Shown here: piece by piece, positions 1 through 6,209 of the stretch | Position numbering within the stretch: position 1 is the stretch's first letter | Layout of the letters: each line of letters starts with the position of its first letter | Assembly (NCBI GenBank): GCA_002317435.1 | Contig: DCIQ01000140.1 | Location: forward strand, 1,792-8,000 | Origin: Bacteroidales bacterium UBA1722 | GTDB taxonomy: Bacteria; Bacteroidota; Bacteroidia; Bacteroidales; UBA932 | DNA length: 6,209 nt | Direction: 5' to 3' | Translations under genes and position numbers: made by a program | Notes under the pieces: model-generated | What the model saw: the letters and a program-made list of their open reading frames with translations, nothing else | What the model was told of the DNA's origin: nothing | The model's database searches: none

Positions 1-1562
1 CCCACCCAGTCGTGAATGTCGTCCATCACCGCCTGAGGGTAGATCCAGCCCTTTTCATCCATCTCCCTGTAGTGTTCCGTCCCGACGTAGTATTTCGGCC
101 AGGTGGAGATCATCACGTGGACGTGGTCCTGATGGAGGGAGTCTATCATCCCCTTGGGGTCGGGGTATCTTGCGGGGTCGAATTCGAAACTCCCCCACTG
201 GTCCTCCACCCAGTAGTTCCAGTCCTGGACGATGTTGTCGATGGGCATCCCCCTGCGGCGGAACTCCTTCACCACCCCGAGAATCTCCTCCTGAGTACGG
301 TAACGCTCCCGGCACTGCCAGTATCCCATTGCCCATCTGGGCAATATATGCGCTTTCCCGGTAATCGTGCGGTATCCTCCGATCACCTCGTCCATATCTC
401 CGCCCTTCACGAAATAGTAGTCTATCCCGCGGCAAAACTCGCTCCAGAAGGAGATGGTGTTCTCTTCACAGGAAGGTTTTGGAGTCAGCGCCCTCAGGGC
501 GCAATAGGAAACGCCGCCGTCAGGCTGCCACTCGATGCGGAGAGGAGTCCGCACCCCTTTTTCCAGAGTGCACCTGAATTTGAACGTATTCGGATTCCAG
601 GCGGTGCGCCACCTCTCCCGCATAACCTGGTCCTCCCCCACCCAAGCCTTCATGTAGCCGGCGTAGTAGAGCCGGAAGTCATATACTCCGGTCTCCGGGG
701 CTTCGACGTATCCTTCGAACACCACATTCGCACCTTTCAGGGGGAAGTTCTCCGGGAAGAGGACATCGTTCGCCTGCTCGTTCTCCCATCCTATGAACGG
801 TTCGGTACGGACGAGGGGCTCTCCTTCCGCGGGAGTCCAGATGCCTGTAAGCCCCCCTTCCGCTCCGTCACGGTCATAGACTCTGAAGACTTCGTTCAGC
901 TGGCCATATTCACGGGCGTCCCCCCAGCGGCTCAGGGAGTAATTGTCCCAGAGGATGCCGTAGTTACGGGTCGATACGACGAACGGAATGGAGACCTTCG
1001 TGTTATATTGGAAAAGCTGTTCGGTGCGGTTCTTCCAGTTGAACTCATCGCTCTGGTGCTGGCCCAGACCGTAGAATGCTTCGTCCTCCGGACTGTCCCA
1101 GATCTGGCGGACCGTCCAACCGCTGTCCATATCCTTCTGAGGCTTGTAGCCGTAGTTTCCGTCGATGGTGACGGGGGTCAGCGTGCGGCTCTTTTCGGAA
1201 AGTATCGGGATGCCGGCCGTGTCGGTGAAACTTACCGCGCCCGTGCCCTTCGATACCACGGCGCGGAGGGCCGACGTCTTCAGTATCACTTCGTTTTCGG
1301 TTTCCGAGACTGTCCAGCATTTCTCGGGATAGTCGTATGCGGTCATCAGGCTCTCCTTCCGGGAGAAGTCATCCTCCGCAGTGGCGCTGACACGGATGAT
1401 AGATTCGGTAACGGGTTCCAGACGCACTTTCGTGCGGCCTTCAGCGGCTTTCACGATGACTCCGTGATCGGTCTCGGTCACCTGTCCCGCACAGTTCTGC
1501 AGTATCAGAGCGGCCGGCATTATGACGCACGCCGCCAGAATTCTCAAATATGGCGATTTCAT
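1..1562 (-). CDS. GH31 family glycosidase, probable alpha-xylosidase with PA14 insert (3' part outside window)
   Basis: The product probably removes alpha-linked xylose (or another alpha-glycosyl group) from oligosaccharides in the periplasm or at the cell surface. The start is the ATG at 1562, which gives a signal sequence ending near Cys24 (LILQNC), an atypical lipobox with Asn at -1. Residues about 28-230 form the N-terminal GH31 beta-sandwich, with FYGLGQHQ at 163-170. Residues about 235-358 look like an inserted PA14 domain (GVYDFRLYYAGYMKAWVG, then IEWQPDGG near 342). The (beta/alpha)8 barrel then begins (IGGYRTITGKAHILPRWAMG; IDNIVQDWNYW). This order of domains matches characterised Bacteroides xyloglucan alpha-xylosidases of about 950 residues. 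The window ends at residue 520, before the expected catalytic nucleophile and acid/base Asp, so activity cannot be checked. It is divergent from the 1813 gene across a shared control region. Family is near certain; xylose specificity is inferred and alpha-glucosidase is the alternative. Confidence 0.9.
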   Translation of the reverse strand, partial: MKSPYLRILAACVIMPAALILQNCAGQVTETDHGVIVKAAEGRTKVRLEPVTESIIRVSATAEDDFSRKESLMTAYDYPEKCWTVSETENEVILKTSALRAVVSKGTGAVSFTDTAGIPILSEKSRTLTPVTIDGNYGYKPQKDMDSGWTVRQIWDSPEDEAFYGLGQHQSDEFNWKNRTEQLFQYNTKVSIPFVVSTRNYGILWDNYSLSRWGDAREYGQLNEVFRVYDRDGAEGGLTGIWTPAEGEPLVRTEPFIGWENEQANDVLFPENFPLKGANVVFEGYVEAPETGVYDFRLYYAGYMKAWVGEDQVMRERWRTAWNPNTFKFRCTLEKGVRTPLRIEWQPDGGVSYCALRALTPKPSCEENTISFWSEFCRGIDYYFVKGGDMDEVIGGYRTITGKAHILPRWAMGYWQCRERYRTQEEILGVVKEFRRRGMPIDNIVQDWNYWVEDQWGSFEFDPARYPDPKGMIDSLHQDHVHVMISTWPKYYVGTEHYREMDEKGWIYPQAVMDDIHDWV

Positions 1563-1620
1563 AGGCTTGGAATTACAACATAAAAATACACTCCCGCTAA
1601 TTTAGTGATTCTATAAGGAT

Positions 1621-1653
1621 TTTGTCCACGTTTTCGCGGATTTCGTGGACAAA
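1621..1653. repeat. Palindromic element, copy A
   Basis: Perfect 10-bp inverted arms, TTTGTCCACG at 1621-1630 and CGTGGACAAA at 1644-1653, flank a 13-bp asymmetric spacer (TTTTCGCGGATTT). The arms start 23 bp apart, about two helical turns. It lies between two divergent genes, so a terminator role is unlikely. It could be an operator or one half of a REP/BIME-like repeat. The palindrome is directly visible; the function is not. Confidence 0.8.
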
Positions 1654-1671
1654 CGAGCGATACATAAGGCT

Positions 1672-1704
1672 TTTGTCCATAATATCGGCAAAAACGTGGA
1701 CGAA
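1672..1704. repeat. Palindromic element, copy B (inverted, diverged copy of A)
   Basis: Read on the minus strand this matches copy A: an arm TTCGTCCACG, a spacer TTTTTGCCGATAT (10 of 13 bases equal to the spacer of A) and an arm TATGGACAAA. The arm offset is again 23 bp. Because the asymmetric spacer is also conserved, the two copies probably share an origin by duplication and inversion rather than being merely similar binding half-sites. The copies are centred about 51 bp apart and could pair with each other into one long hairpin. Confidence 0.7.
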
Positions 1705-1751
1705 ATCCATGAAGTCCGGAGGGCTTGAAGGAAGTTCATCAGAAAATATAC

Positions 1752-1783
1752 TTGCGAATCTCAACGAATCTTGATTATTTTTG
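1752..1783 (+). promoter_or_regulatory. Candidate Bacteroidetes promoter for the 1813 gene
   Basis: TATTTTTG at 1776-1783 fits the Bacteroidetes -7 consensus TAnnTTTG, and a TTG at 1752-1754 stands 21 bp upstream as a possible -33 element. Transcription would start near 1790, giving a leader of about 20-25 nt before the ATG at 1813. The -33 match is minimal. Confidence 0.5.
1755..1774 (+). repeat. 10-bp tandem direct repeat upstream of the -7 element
   Basis: CGAATCTCAA (1755-1764) is followed immediately by CGAATCTTGA (1765-1774), 8 of 10 bases identical. The one-turn period, placed directly before the predicted -7 element, would suit a regulator that binds direct repeats. With only two short units, chance cannot be excluded. 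Confidence 0.4.
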
Positions 1784-1812
1784 TATTGACAAACCGTCTT
1801 TTTCCATCTGAC

Positions 1813-2400
1813 ATGAATAAACCGATTTATCAAACCATCATCACTTTCATCGCCATGGCACTGACCACTTCCTGCGGGATAGTCGCAGTATCCTCCACCA
1901 CTGCGGATTCCGGCTCCGAAACCAAAAGCTGGGAGCAGAAGCTCTCCGAAAACTTGCCCTATCTGGGGCACCGGAACTGGATAGTCGTGGCAGACATGGC
2001 ATACCCGCTGCAGTCCGGAGCAGGAATCATCACACTTTATGCAGACGAACCCTACACCGACGTAGTGGCCAAGGTGAAGAAAATGATAGACGGAGCCCCA
2101 CATATATTCGCCCACATCTATAACGACACGGAACTCGGTTTCATCCGCGAAGAGGATGCCCCGGGCATAGAAAAACTGAGAAAGGAGATGAAAGCCATCT
2201 GCGGAGACGAGGCACAGAGCATGATGCACGAAGATCTCCTCTCACGTATGGATGCCGCAGGAAAGCTGTACACCGTCACCATAATCAAAACCCCGCTGAC
2301 CATCCCCTACTCCACCACGTTCTTCGAACTGGACTGCGCCTACTGGGGAGCGGCCAGACAGGCTGTTCTGGACCGCGACATGGCGGAATCGGTCAAGTAA
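1813..2400 (+). CDS. RbsD/FucU-like sugar pyranase/mutarotase, exported lipoprotein
   Basis: This 195-residue protein probably catalyses interconversion of sugar ring forms or anomers outside the cytoplasm. Residues 1-21 are a lipoprotein signal ending in LTTSC, with Cys21 the lipidated residue. A short Ser/Thr-rich linker follows to about residue 38. The core opens with LGHRNWIVVADMAYPL: His53 and Asp61 are spaced exactly as His20 and Asp28 of RbsD (GHTDTLVVAD). Near the C-terminus, IPYSTTFFELDC (164-175) may match the RbsD PYANIIL strand, with Tyr166 a candidate ligand contact. Characterised RbsD/FucU proteins are about 130-150 residues and cytoplasmic, so the export signal is unusual. The ATG at 1813 was chosen over an in-frame TTG at 1771 because it starts the signal peptide cleanly and the TTG overlaps the predicted promoter. 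It lies 117 bp before the xylose porter gene with no strong terminator between. Family assignment is by recalled motif similarity, so moderately sure. Confidence 0.7.
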   Translation: MNKPIYQTIITFIAMALTTSCGIVAVSSTTADSGSETKSWEQKLSENLPYLGHRNWIVVADMAYPLQSGAGIITLYADEPYTDVVAKVKKMIDGAPHIFAHIYNDTELGFIREEDAPGIEKLRKEMKAICGDEAQSMMHEDLLSRMDAAGKLYTVTIIKTPLTIPYSTTFFELDCAYWGAARQAVLDRDMAESVK

Positions 2401-2517
2401 TCGTTGAACAGCTTCTGACATCCCGTCGGCGGAAACACATTCATCCGCTCCCCGGAAAGATGAAACCGGACCAAAAGTGAAATTGATTTCAGAAATTCAG
2501 TAAAAAAGTAAAACCAT

Positions 2518-3948
2518 ATGACCAAAACAAGACAATTACCGGAGAACGGAAGTATGAGATACCTCTTCTCCATCGTGCTGGTGACCATCATCGGCGGACT
2601 CCTTTTCGGATATGACACGGCTGTCATCTCCGGAGCGGAACAGGCTCTCGAAAGCTGGTTCCGCAGTGCAGCTGACTTCACATATACCAAGGCGATGCAC
2701 GGATTCACCGCATCCAGCGCACTTATCGGCTGTATCATCGGAAGTGCCATCTCGGGATTCCTCGCCTCCAGAATGGGACGACGGAACGCCCTGAGGCTCG
2801 CTTCCCTGCTGTTCTTCCTCTCAGCCCTGGGCTCATACGAACCGGAATTCCTCTTCTTCCCCGTCGGCACCCCTTCATGGTCAGTGCTGGTAGCCTTCAA
2901 CCTCTACAGAGTTCTCGGAGGTATCGGTGTCGGCTTGGCATCCGCAGTCTGCCCCATGTATATCGCGGAAGTGGCTCCCGCCAATATGAGAGGAAGCCTC
3001 GTATCCTGGAACCAGTTCGCCATCATCTTCGGACAGCTGGTCACATATTTCGTGAATTATCTTATCAGAAATGACCTCGGTGCCACATCGGAAGCGGTTC
3101 AGGCAGCTATGGTGACCGTCGGATGGCGCCGCATGTTCCTCTCGGAGGCCATACCCGCCGCGCTCTTCGGACTCCTGCTGTTCACGGTGCCCAAGACTCC
3201 CCGCTATCTGGCCATGACAGGACATTTCGACGACTCCCTGTTCGTCCTCTCCAGAATCAACGGCCGCCAGAAGGCCATCACCATCCTCGAAGAGATCAAG
3301 GGGACTCTGGACGAGAAGAAAGAGAAGATCACAGCCTACGGCATCACCGTCCTGGTGGTCGGATGTCTTCTGAGTTTCTTCCAGCAGGCCTGCGGTATCA
3401 ATGTCGCCCTCTATTATGCACCGCGCATCTTCCAGCAGATGGGTTCTTCCAGTGACGCCGCGATGGTACAGACCATAGTGATGGGTGTGGTGAACATATC
3501 GTTCACGCTCGTGGCCATCTTCACCGTGGACCGTCTGGGCCGCAAGCCCCTGCTGATTATCGGCTCCATAGGCATGACAGTCGGCATGGCCGCCCTCAGC
3601 GTGCTGAGCTTCATGAATGTCATCGGCATCACCACCCTCATTTTCATCGTCATCTACACGGCGTCCTTCATGATGAGCTGGGGTCCGGTTTGCTGGGTCA
3701 TGATCAGCGAAGTATTCCCGAACACCATCCGCTCGCAGGCTACCGCCATCGCAGTGGCCATACAGTGGCTCTCGAACTTCGCCATCTCCTCCACCTTCCC
3801 GTCGCTGAGCGAATGGAGCATCGGCGGAGCCTATATCATCTACGGAGCATTCTCCCTGCTGAGCGCCCTCTTCGTCTGGAAGATGGTTCCCGAGACCAAG
3901 GGCAAGACTCTCGAACAGATGTCCGCACTCTGGAGATCCAAAAAATAA
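2518..3948 (+). CDS. xylE: XylE-like D-xylose/proton symporter (MFS sugar porter family)
   Basis: This 476-residue inner-membrane permease of the major facilitator sugar-porter family probably imports D-xylose with a proton. It has 12 predicted membrane segments in two halves and the family signatures RMGRR (loop 2-3), DRLGRK (loop 8-9), PKTPRYL after TM6 and PETKGK at the end. Residues that bind xylose or carry the proton in E. coli XylE are kept nearly in register: Phe30 and Asp33 (XylE F24, D27), Arg131 (R133), Glu151 (E153), Gln166 (Q168), Gln289-Gln290 and Asn295 in TM7 (Q288, Q289, N294), Trp393 (W392), and Gln416-Trp417 (Q415, W416). This supports pentose transport rather than a generic hexose porter. 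E. coli XylE is 491 residues, so the length is normal. The ATG start lies in an A-rich leader without a clear Shine-Dalgarno, as is usual in Bacteroidetes. It is followed by a strong stem-loop. L-arabinose or glucose as substrate remains possible. Confidence 0.93.
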   Translation: MTKTRQLPENGSMRYLFSIVLVTIIGGLLFGYDTAVISGAEQALESWFRSAADFTYTKAMHGFTASSALIGCIIGSAISGFLASRMGRRNALRLASLLFFLSALGSYEPEFLFFPVGTPSWSVLVAFNLYRVLGGIGVGLASAVCPMYIAEVAPANMRGSLVSWNQFAIIFGQLVTYFVNYLIRNDLGATSEAVQAAMVTVGWRRMFLSEAIPAALFGLLLFTVPKTPRYLAMTGHFDDSLFVLSRINGRQKAITILEEIKGTLDEKKEKITAYGITVLVVGCLLSFFQQACGINVALYYAPRIFQQMGSSSDAAMVQTIVMGVVNISFTLVAIFTVDRLGRKPLLIIGSIGMTVGMAALSVLSFMNVIGITTLIFIVIYTASFMMSWGPVCWVMISEVFPNTIRSQATAIAVAIQWLSNFAISSTFPSLSEWSIGGAYIIYGAFSLLSALFVWKMVPETKGKTLEQMSALWRSKK

Positions 3949-3958
3949 TCCGCAAATC

Positions 3959-3990
3959 AAGCCGGCGGGGTATCACGGCCCTGCCGGCTT
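3959..3990 (+). terminator. Probable intrinsic terminator after the xylose porter gene
   Basis: AAGCCGGC (3959-3966) pairs with GCCGGCTT (3983-3990). Pairing continues inwards through one G-U and three G-C pairs to give a 12-bp stem around an 8-nt loop (TATCACGG). The 3' tail (ATCTTTCC) is only partly T-rich, so it may terminate incompletely or act as an mRNA-stabilising stem. It starts 11 bp after the stop codon. Confidence 0.75.
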
Positions 3991-4026
3991 ATCTTTCCAT
4001 AAGAATCCATGTGAATCTCGAAATAT

Positions 4027-4962
4027 ATGAAATTCTCACTTATGGAGCCTCGGTACGAGGCCATGAATTACCGCCGCTGCGGCAGAAGCGGTCTTCTGAT
4101 GTCTGAAATAAGCCTCGGTTTCTGGCACAATTTCGGAGGCACCGCAGATTACGGCACCTGCCGTGCCATCGTAGAGTATGCTTTCGACCACGGTGTCACC
4201 TGCTACGATCTGGCGAACAATTACGGCCCCCCGTACGGAAGCGCCGAGACCACTTTCGGAAGAATCTTCCGCGATTCACTTCAGTCCCACAGGGATGAGA
4301 TGGTAATCACCACCAAGGCCGGACACGACATGTGGCCGGGGCCCTACGGAGAGTGGGGCTCCAGAAAGAGCGTCATGGCATCACTGGACCAGAGCCTGAA
4401 GAGGATGGGGCTGGATTATGTGGACATCTTCTACTCGCACAGACCCGACCCGGACACTCCCATCGAAGAGACCATGCAGGCACTCGCGGACATAGTCCGC
4501 TCCGGAAAAGCCCTGTATGCAGGCATCTCCAAATATCCTCCCGAAATGGCACAGAGAGCATACGACTATCTGAAAGAAGCCCGCACCCCGTGTCTGGTCT
4601 ATCAGGGACGCTACAATATGCTGGACAGCACCCCCGAAGAGCACATATTGCCGCAGGCGGAAAAAAACGGCGTAGGATACGTAGCCTTCTCCCCTCTGGC
4701 CCAAGGCCTCCTGACTGACCGTTACCTGAACGGCATCCCCGAAGGTTCCCGAATGACCCGCAGCCGATTCCTGACCCCCGATGTCCTCACTGACGACATG
4801 CTCGCCGGACTGCGCTCCCTGAACGAAGAGGCAGCCGCCTCCGGCCTCACCCTCGCCCGATATGCCCTGAAATGGATTCTCCGCAGACCCGAAGTCACCT
4901 CCGTCATCGTGGGAGCCAGCTCGGTCGAACAGCTTGCAGACAGTCTCAAGGCTGTCCTGTAA
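4027..4962 (+). CDS. Aldo-keto reductase, YghZ/L-glyceraldehyde 3-phosphate reductase type, short C-terminus
   Basis: A cytoplasmic NADPH-dependent oxidoreductase of 311 residues that reduces aldehydes or sugar-derived carbonyls; its true substrate is not evident. The N-terminus (RYEAMNYRRCGRSGL, then ISLGFWHNFGG) is characteristic of the YghZ group. The catalytic tetrad is visible as Asp61 and Tyr66 in YDLANNYG, Lys97 in TTKAGHDMWPGPYG and His138 in FYSHRPD. NNGVG-like and SPLAQGLLTDRYLNGIP segments and VIVGASSVEQL, the usual cofactor-side motif, follow. The ATG at 4027 is preferred over the in-frame ATGs at 4042 and 4063 because relatives have about 12 residues before the RYExM motif. The protein stops soon after VGASSVEQL, about 30 residues earlier than E. 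coli YghZ (346 residues), and nothing resembling the missing tail follows in any frame. It is separated from the porter gene by a stem-loop and from the fucosidase gene by only 39 bp, so it is probably co-transcribed with the latter. Confidence 0.9.
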   Translation: MKFSLMEPRYEAMNYRRCGRSGLLMSEISLGFWHNFGGTADYGTCRAIVEYAFDHGVTCYDLANNYGPPYGSAETTFGRIFRDSLQSHRDEMVITTKAGHDMWPGPYGEWGSRKSVMASLDQSLKRMGLDYVDIFYSHRPDPDTPIEETMQALADIVRSGKALYAGISKYPPEMAQRAYDYLKEARTPCLVYQGRYNMLDSTPEEHILPQAEKNGVGYVAFSPLAQGLLTDRYLNGIPEGSRMTRSRFLTPDVLTDDMLAGLRSLNEEAAASGLTLARYALKWILRRPEVTSVIVGASSVEQLADSLKAVL

Positions 4963-5001
4963 CGGATAAAACAAGCATTAAAAACAAATAACATATCGTA
5001 T

Positions 5002-6209
5002 ATGAAACGCATAATAACCGTCATCACACTGGCATGTCTCTCCTCCCTGCTCTTCGCACAGGGGACATACACACCTTCGGAAAGCAATATCGAAGCACGT
5101 AAATTCGTAAAAAACGCCCGTCTGGGCATCTTCATCCATTGGGGCGTCTATTCTATGCTGGGTGACGGCGAATGGGTGATGAACAATCAGGAAATCAATT
5201 ACAAGGAATATGAGAAACTGGCCGGGGGCTTTTACCCGAGCCGTTTCTGCGCCGACGAATGGATAGCCGCGTTCAAGGATGCCGAAGCCGAATATATGAC
5301 CATCACCTCCCGCCACCACGACGGCTTTTCGATGTGGCACTCCACCGTGAACCCGTACAATGTCTATGACGCCTCTCCGTTCCATCGCGATGTCATAGGC
5401 GAAATCGCCGCCGCCTGCCGCAGGCAGGACTTCAGACTGCATCTCTACTTCTCCCATCTGGACTGGTACAGGGAAGATTACTGGCCGCTGGGACGCACGG
5501 GACACGATGCCGGCCGCCCGGAGGGCGATGATGGAGACTGGGACCATTACAAGAAGTATATGGATGACATGCTCACCGAGCTCCTCACGCAATACGGCCC
5601 CATCGGATGCATCTGGTTCGACGGAGTCTGGGACAAGTGTCTGGGACACCGCGAACTGGCTGACAGCACCTGGGGACTCACGCACCAGTATGAACTGATT
5701 CACTCCCTGCAGCCGGCCTGTCTGGTGGCGGACAATCACCACATGCAGCCGTTCGAGGGAGAGGACATGCAGATATTCGAGCAGGACATTCCCGGAGAGG
5801 ACCATACCGGATTCAACGACGGGCAGCAGGCGAGCACCGTCATCCCCATAGAATCGTGCATCACCATGAACGGTTCCTGGGGCTACTGCATCGGTGACAA
5901 GAACTACAAATCCATCAGCGACGTAGTGACCCTCATCGTGCGTGCGGCGGGCAAGGATGCCAACGTGCTGCTGAACATCGGCCCCCGTCCGGACGGCTGT
6001 CTCCCCGTGGAAGCAGTCACCCTTCTCCATCAGCTGGGTGATTGGATGAGAGCCTACGGCAATGAGTCCGTCAAGGGAACCTCCGGCGCCTTCTATCCCG
6101 AACAGGAATGGGGCACCCTCACCCGAAAGGACAATACCATCTATGTCCACATCCTGAAACCCGTGGATACCGTCACCCTGCCTTTCGCCAAAGTGAAAAA
6201 GGTGACCAC
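5002..6209 (+). CDS. GH29 alpha-L-fucosidase, secreted (3' end outside window)
   Basis: Retaining glycosidase that removes terminal alpha-L-fucose from glycans, exported to the periplasm or beyond. Residues 1-20 form a signal peptide (MKRIITVITLACLSSLLFAQ) with likely cleavage after LFA. The GH29 barrel carries its usual landmarks: LGIFIHWGVYS with His46-Trp47, TSRHHDGFSMWHS with His105-His106, and the nucleophile strand CIWFDGVW with Asp207 as the expected nucleophile. IESCITMNGSWGY with Glu284 is the segment that in other GH29 enzymes often carries the acid/base; Glu260 (FEQD) is a second candidate, so this is not settled. NVLLNIGPRPDG then closes the barrel domain, and a C-terminal beta-rich domain begins near residue 370. 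The window ends at residue 402; family members usually run 430-500 or more. It lies 39 bp after the aldo-keto reductase gene, in the same direction, with no terminator between. Family is near certain; linkage preference cannot be told. Confidence 0.93.
   Translation, partial: MKRIITVITLACLSSLLFAQGTYTPSESNIEARKFVKNARLGIFIHWGVYSMLGDGEWVMNNQEINYKEYEKLAGGFYPSRFCADEWIAAFKDAEAEYMTITSRHHDGFSMWHSTVNPYNVYDASPFHRDVIGEIAAACRRQDFRLHLYFSHLDWYREDYWPLGRTGHDAGRPEGDDGDWDHYKKYMDDMLTELLTQYGPIGCIWFDGVWDKCLGHRELADSTWGLTHQYELIHSLQPACLVADNHHMQPFEGEDMQIFEQDIPGEDHTGFNDGQQASTVIPIESCITMNGSWGYCIGDKNYKSISDVVTLIVRAAGKDANVLLNIGPRPDGCLPVEAVTLLHQLGDWMRAYGNESVKGTSGAFYPEQEWGTLTRKDNTIYVHILKPVDTVTLPFAKVKKVT

Noticed and set aside
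12..1583. Long open frame of 523 residues on the plus strand opposite the GH31 gene
   Set aside because: Its translation has no recognisable family features, while the minus strand reads as a coherent GH31 with signal sequence and PA14 insert. It is an antisense shadow caused by codon bias.
1581..1588. Possible -7 element for the GH31 gene on the minus strand (TATTTTTA)
   Set aside because: It differs from TAnnTTTG at the last base and has no TTG at the expected -33 distance, so the GH31 promoter was not annotated.
1712..1726. Short hairpin AAGTCC/GGGCTT with a 3-nt loop beside palindrome B
   Set aside because: Six pairs including one wobble and no T-tract; expected by chance in such a region.
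1597..2229. 210-residue minus-strand open frame across the palindromes and the mutarotase-like gene
   Set aside because: Its C-terminal part merely translates the palindromic repeats and the rest is antisense to the 1813 gene. There is no support for a real protein.
2428..2449. Small hairpin (GGCGGA with TCCGCT) between the mutarotase-like and porter genes
   Set aside because: Only five Watson-Crick pairs plus one wobble, a 10-nt loop and no T-tract; too weak to call a terminator.
2881..3960. 359-residue open frame on the minus strand opposite the porter gene
   Set aside because: The translation is rich in His, Asp, Glu and Gly with no domain signs. The plus strand encodes a well-conserved XylE-like porter, so this is a shadow.
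4978..6150. 390-residue open frame on the minus strand opposite the fucosidase gene
   Set aside because: The plus strand shows all GH29 landmarks with a signal peptide; the opposite frame has no recognisable features.
1..6209. Search by eye for CRISPR arrays, tRNA, rRNA, insertion sequences and phage genes
   Set aside because: No regularly spaced repeats, cloverleaf-like segments, transposase motifs or phage genes were seen on either strand.

Overview
The window looks like a polysaccharide or glycan utilisation region from a Bacteroidales bacterium. The evidence is the gene content (GH31 with a PA14 insert, GH29, XylE-type porter), Bacteroidetes-style lipoprotein signals, a TAnnTTTG-type -7 promoter element and the absence of clear Shine-Dalgarno sequences. 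G+C is moderately high by eye, in the mid-50s percent, which fits Alistipes/Rikenellaceae-like lineages better than low-GC Bacteroides. The genus is not determined.

Layout. Positions 1-1562 (minus strand) hold the N-terminal 520 residues of a GH31 glycosidase, most like the PA14-containing alpha-xylosidases. The gene runs off the left edge before its catalytic aspartates. Positions 1563-1812 are a 250-bp divergent control region. It carries two inverted copies of a 33-bp palindromic element, a 10-bp tandem direct repeat and a likely Bacteroidetes promoter firing rightwards. Reading right from there come a lipoprotein of RbsD/FucU (sugar pyranase/mutarotase) type (1813-2400) and a XylE-like proton/pentose symporter (2518-3948). 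A strong stem-loop, probably a terminator (3959-3990), follows. Then come a YghZ-type aldo-keto reductase with a short C-terminus (4027-4962) and the N-terminal 402 residues of a secreted GH29 alpha-L-fucosidase (5002 to the right edge).

Reading as a pathway (inference). The exported GH31 and GH29 enzymes would trim alpha-xylosyl and alpha-fucosyl side groups from an oligosaccharide outside the cytoplasm. The exported mutarotase-like protein would speed interconversion of the released sugar forms, and the XylE-like porter would import the free pentose. The aldo-keto reductase would act on a carbonyl metabolite in the cytoplasm. Xylose plus fucose removal suggests a fucosylated xyloglucan-type or other plant glycan, but no SusC/SusD pair, endo-glucanase or regulator is visible here, so the substrate is unproven.

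The least ordinary items are the exported RbsD/FucU-like lipoprotein next to a sugar permease, and the paired inverted palindromes in the divergent promoter region. No phage, transposon, CRISPR, tRNA or rRNA was found.
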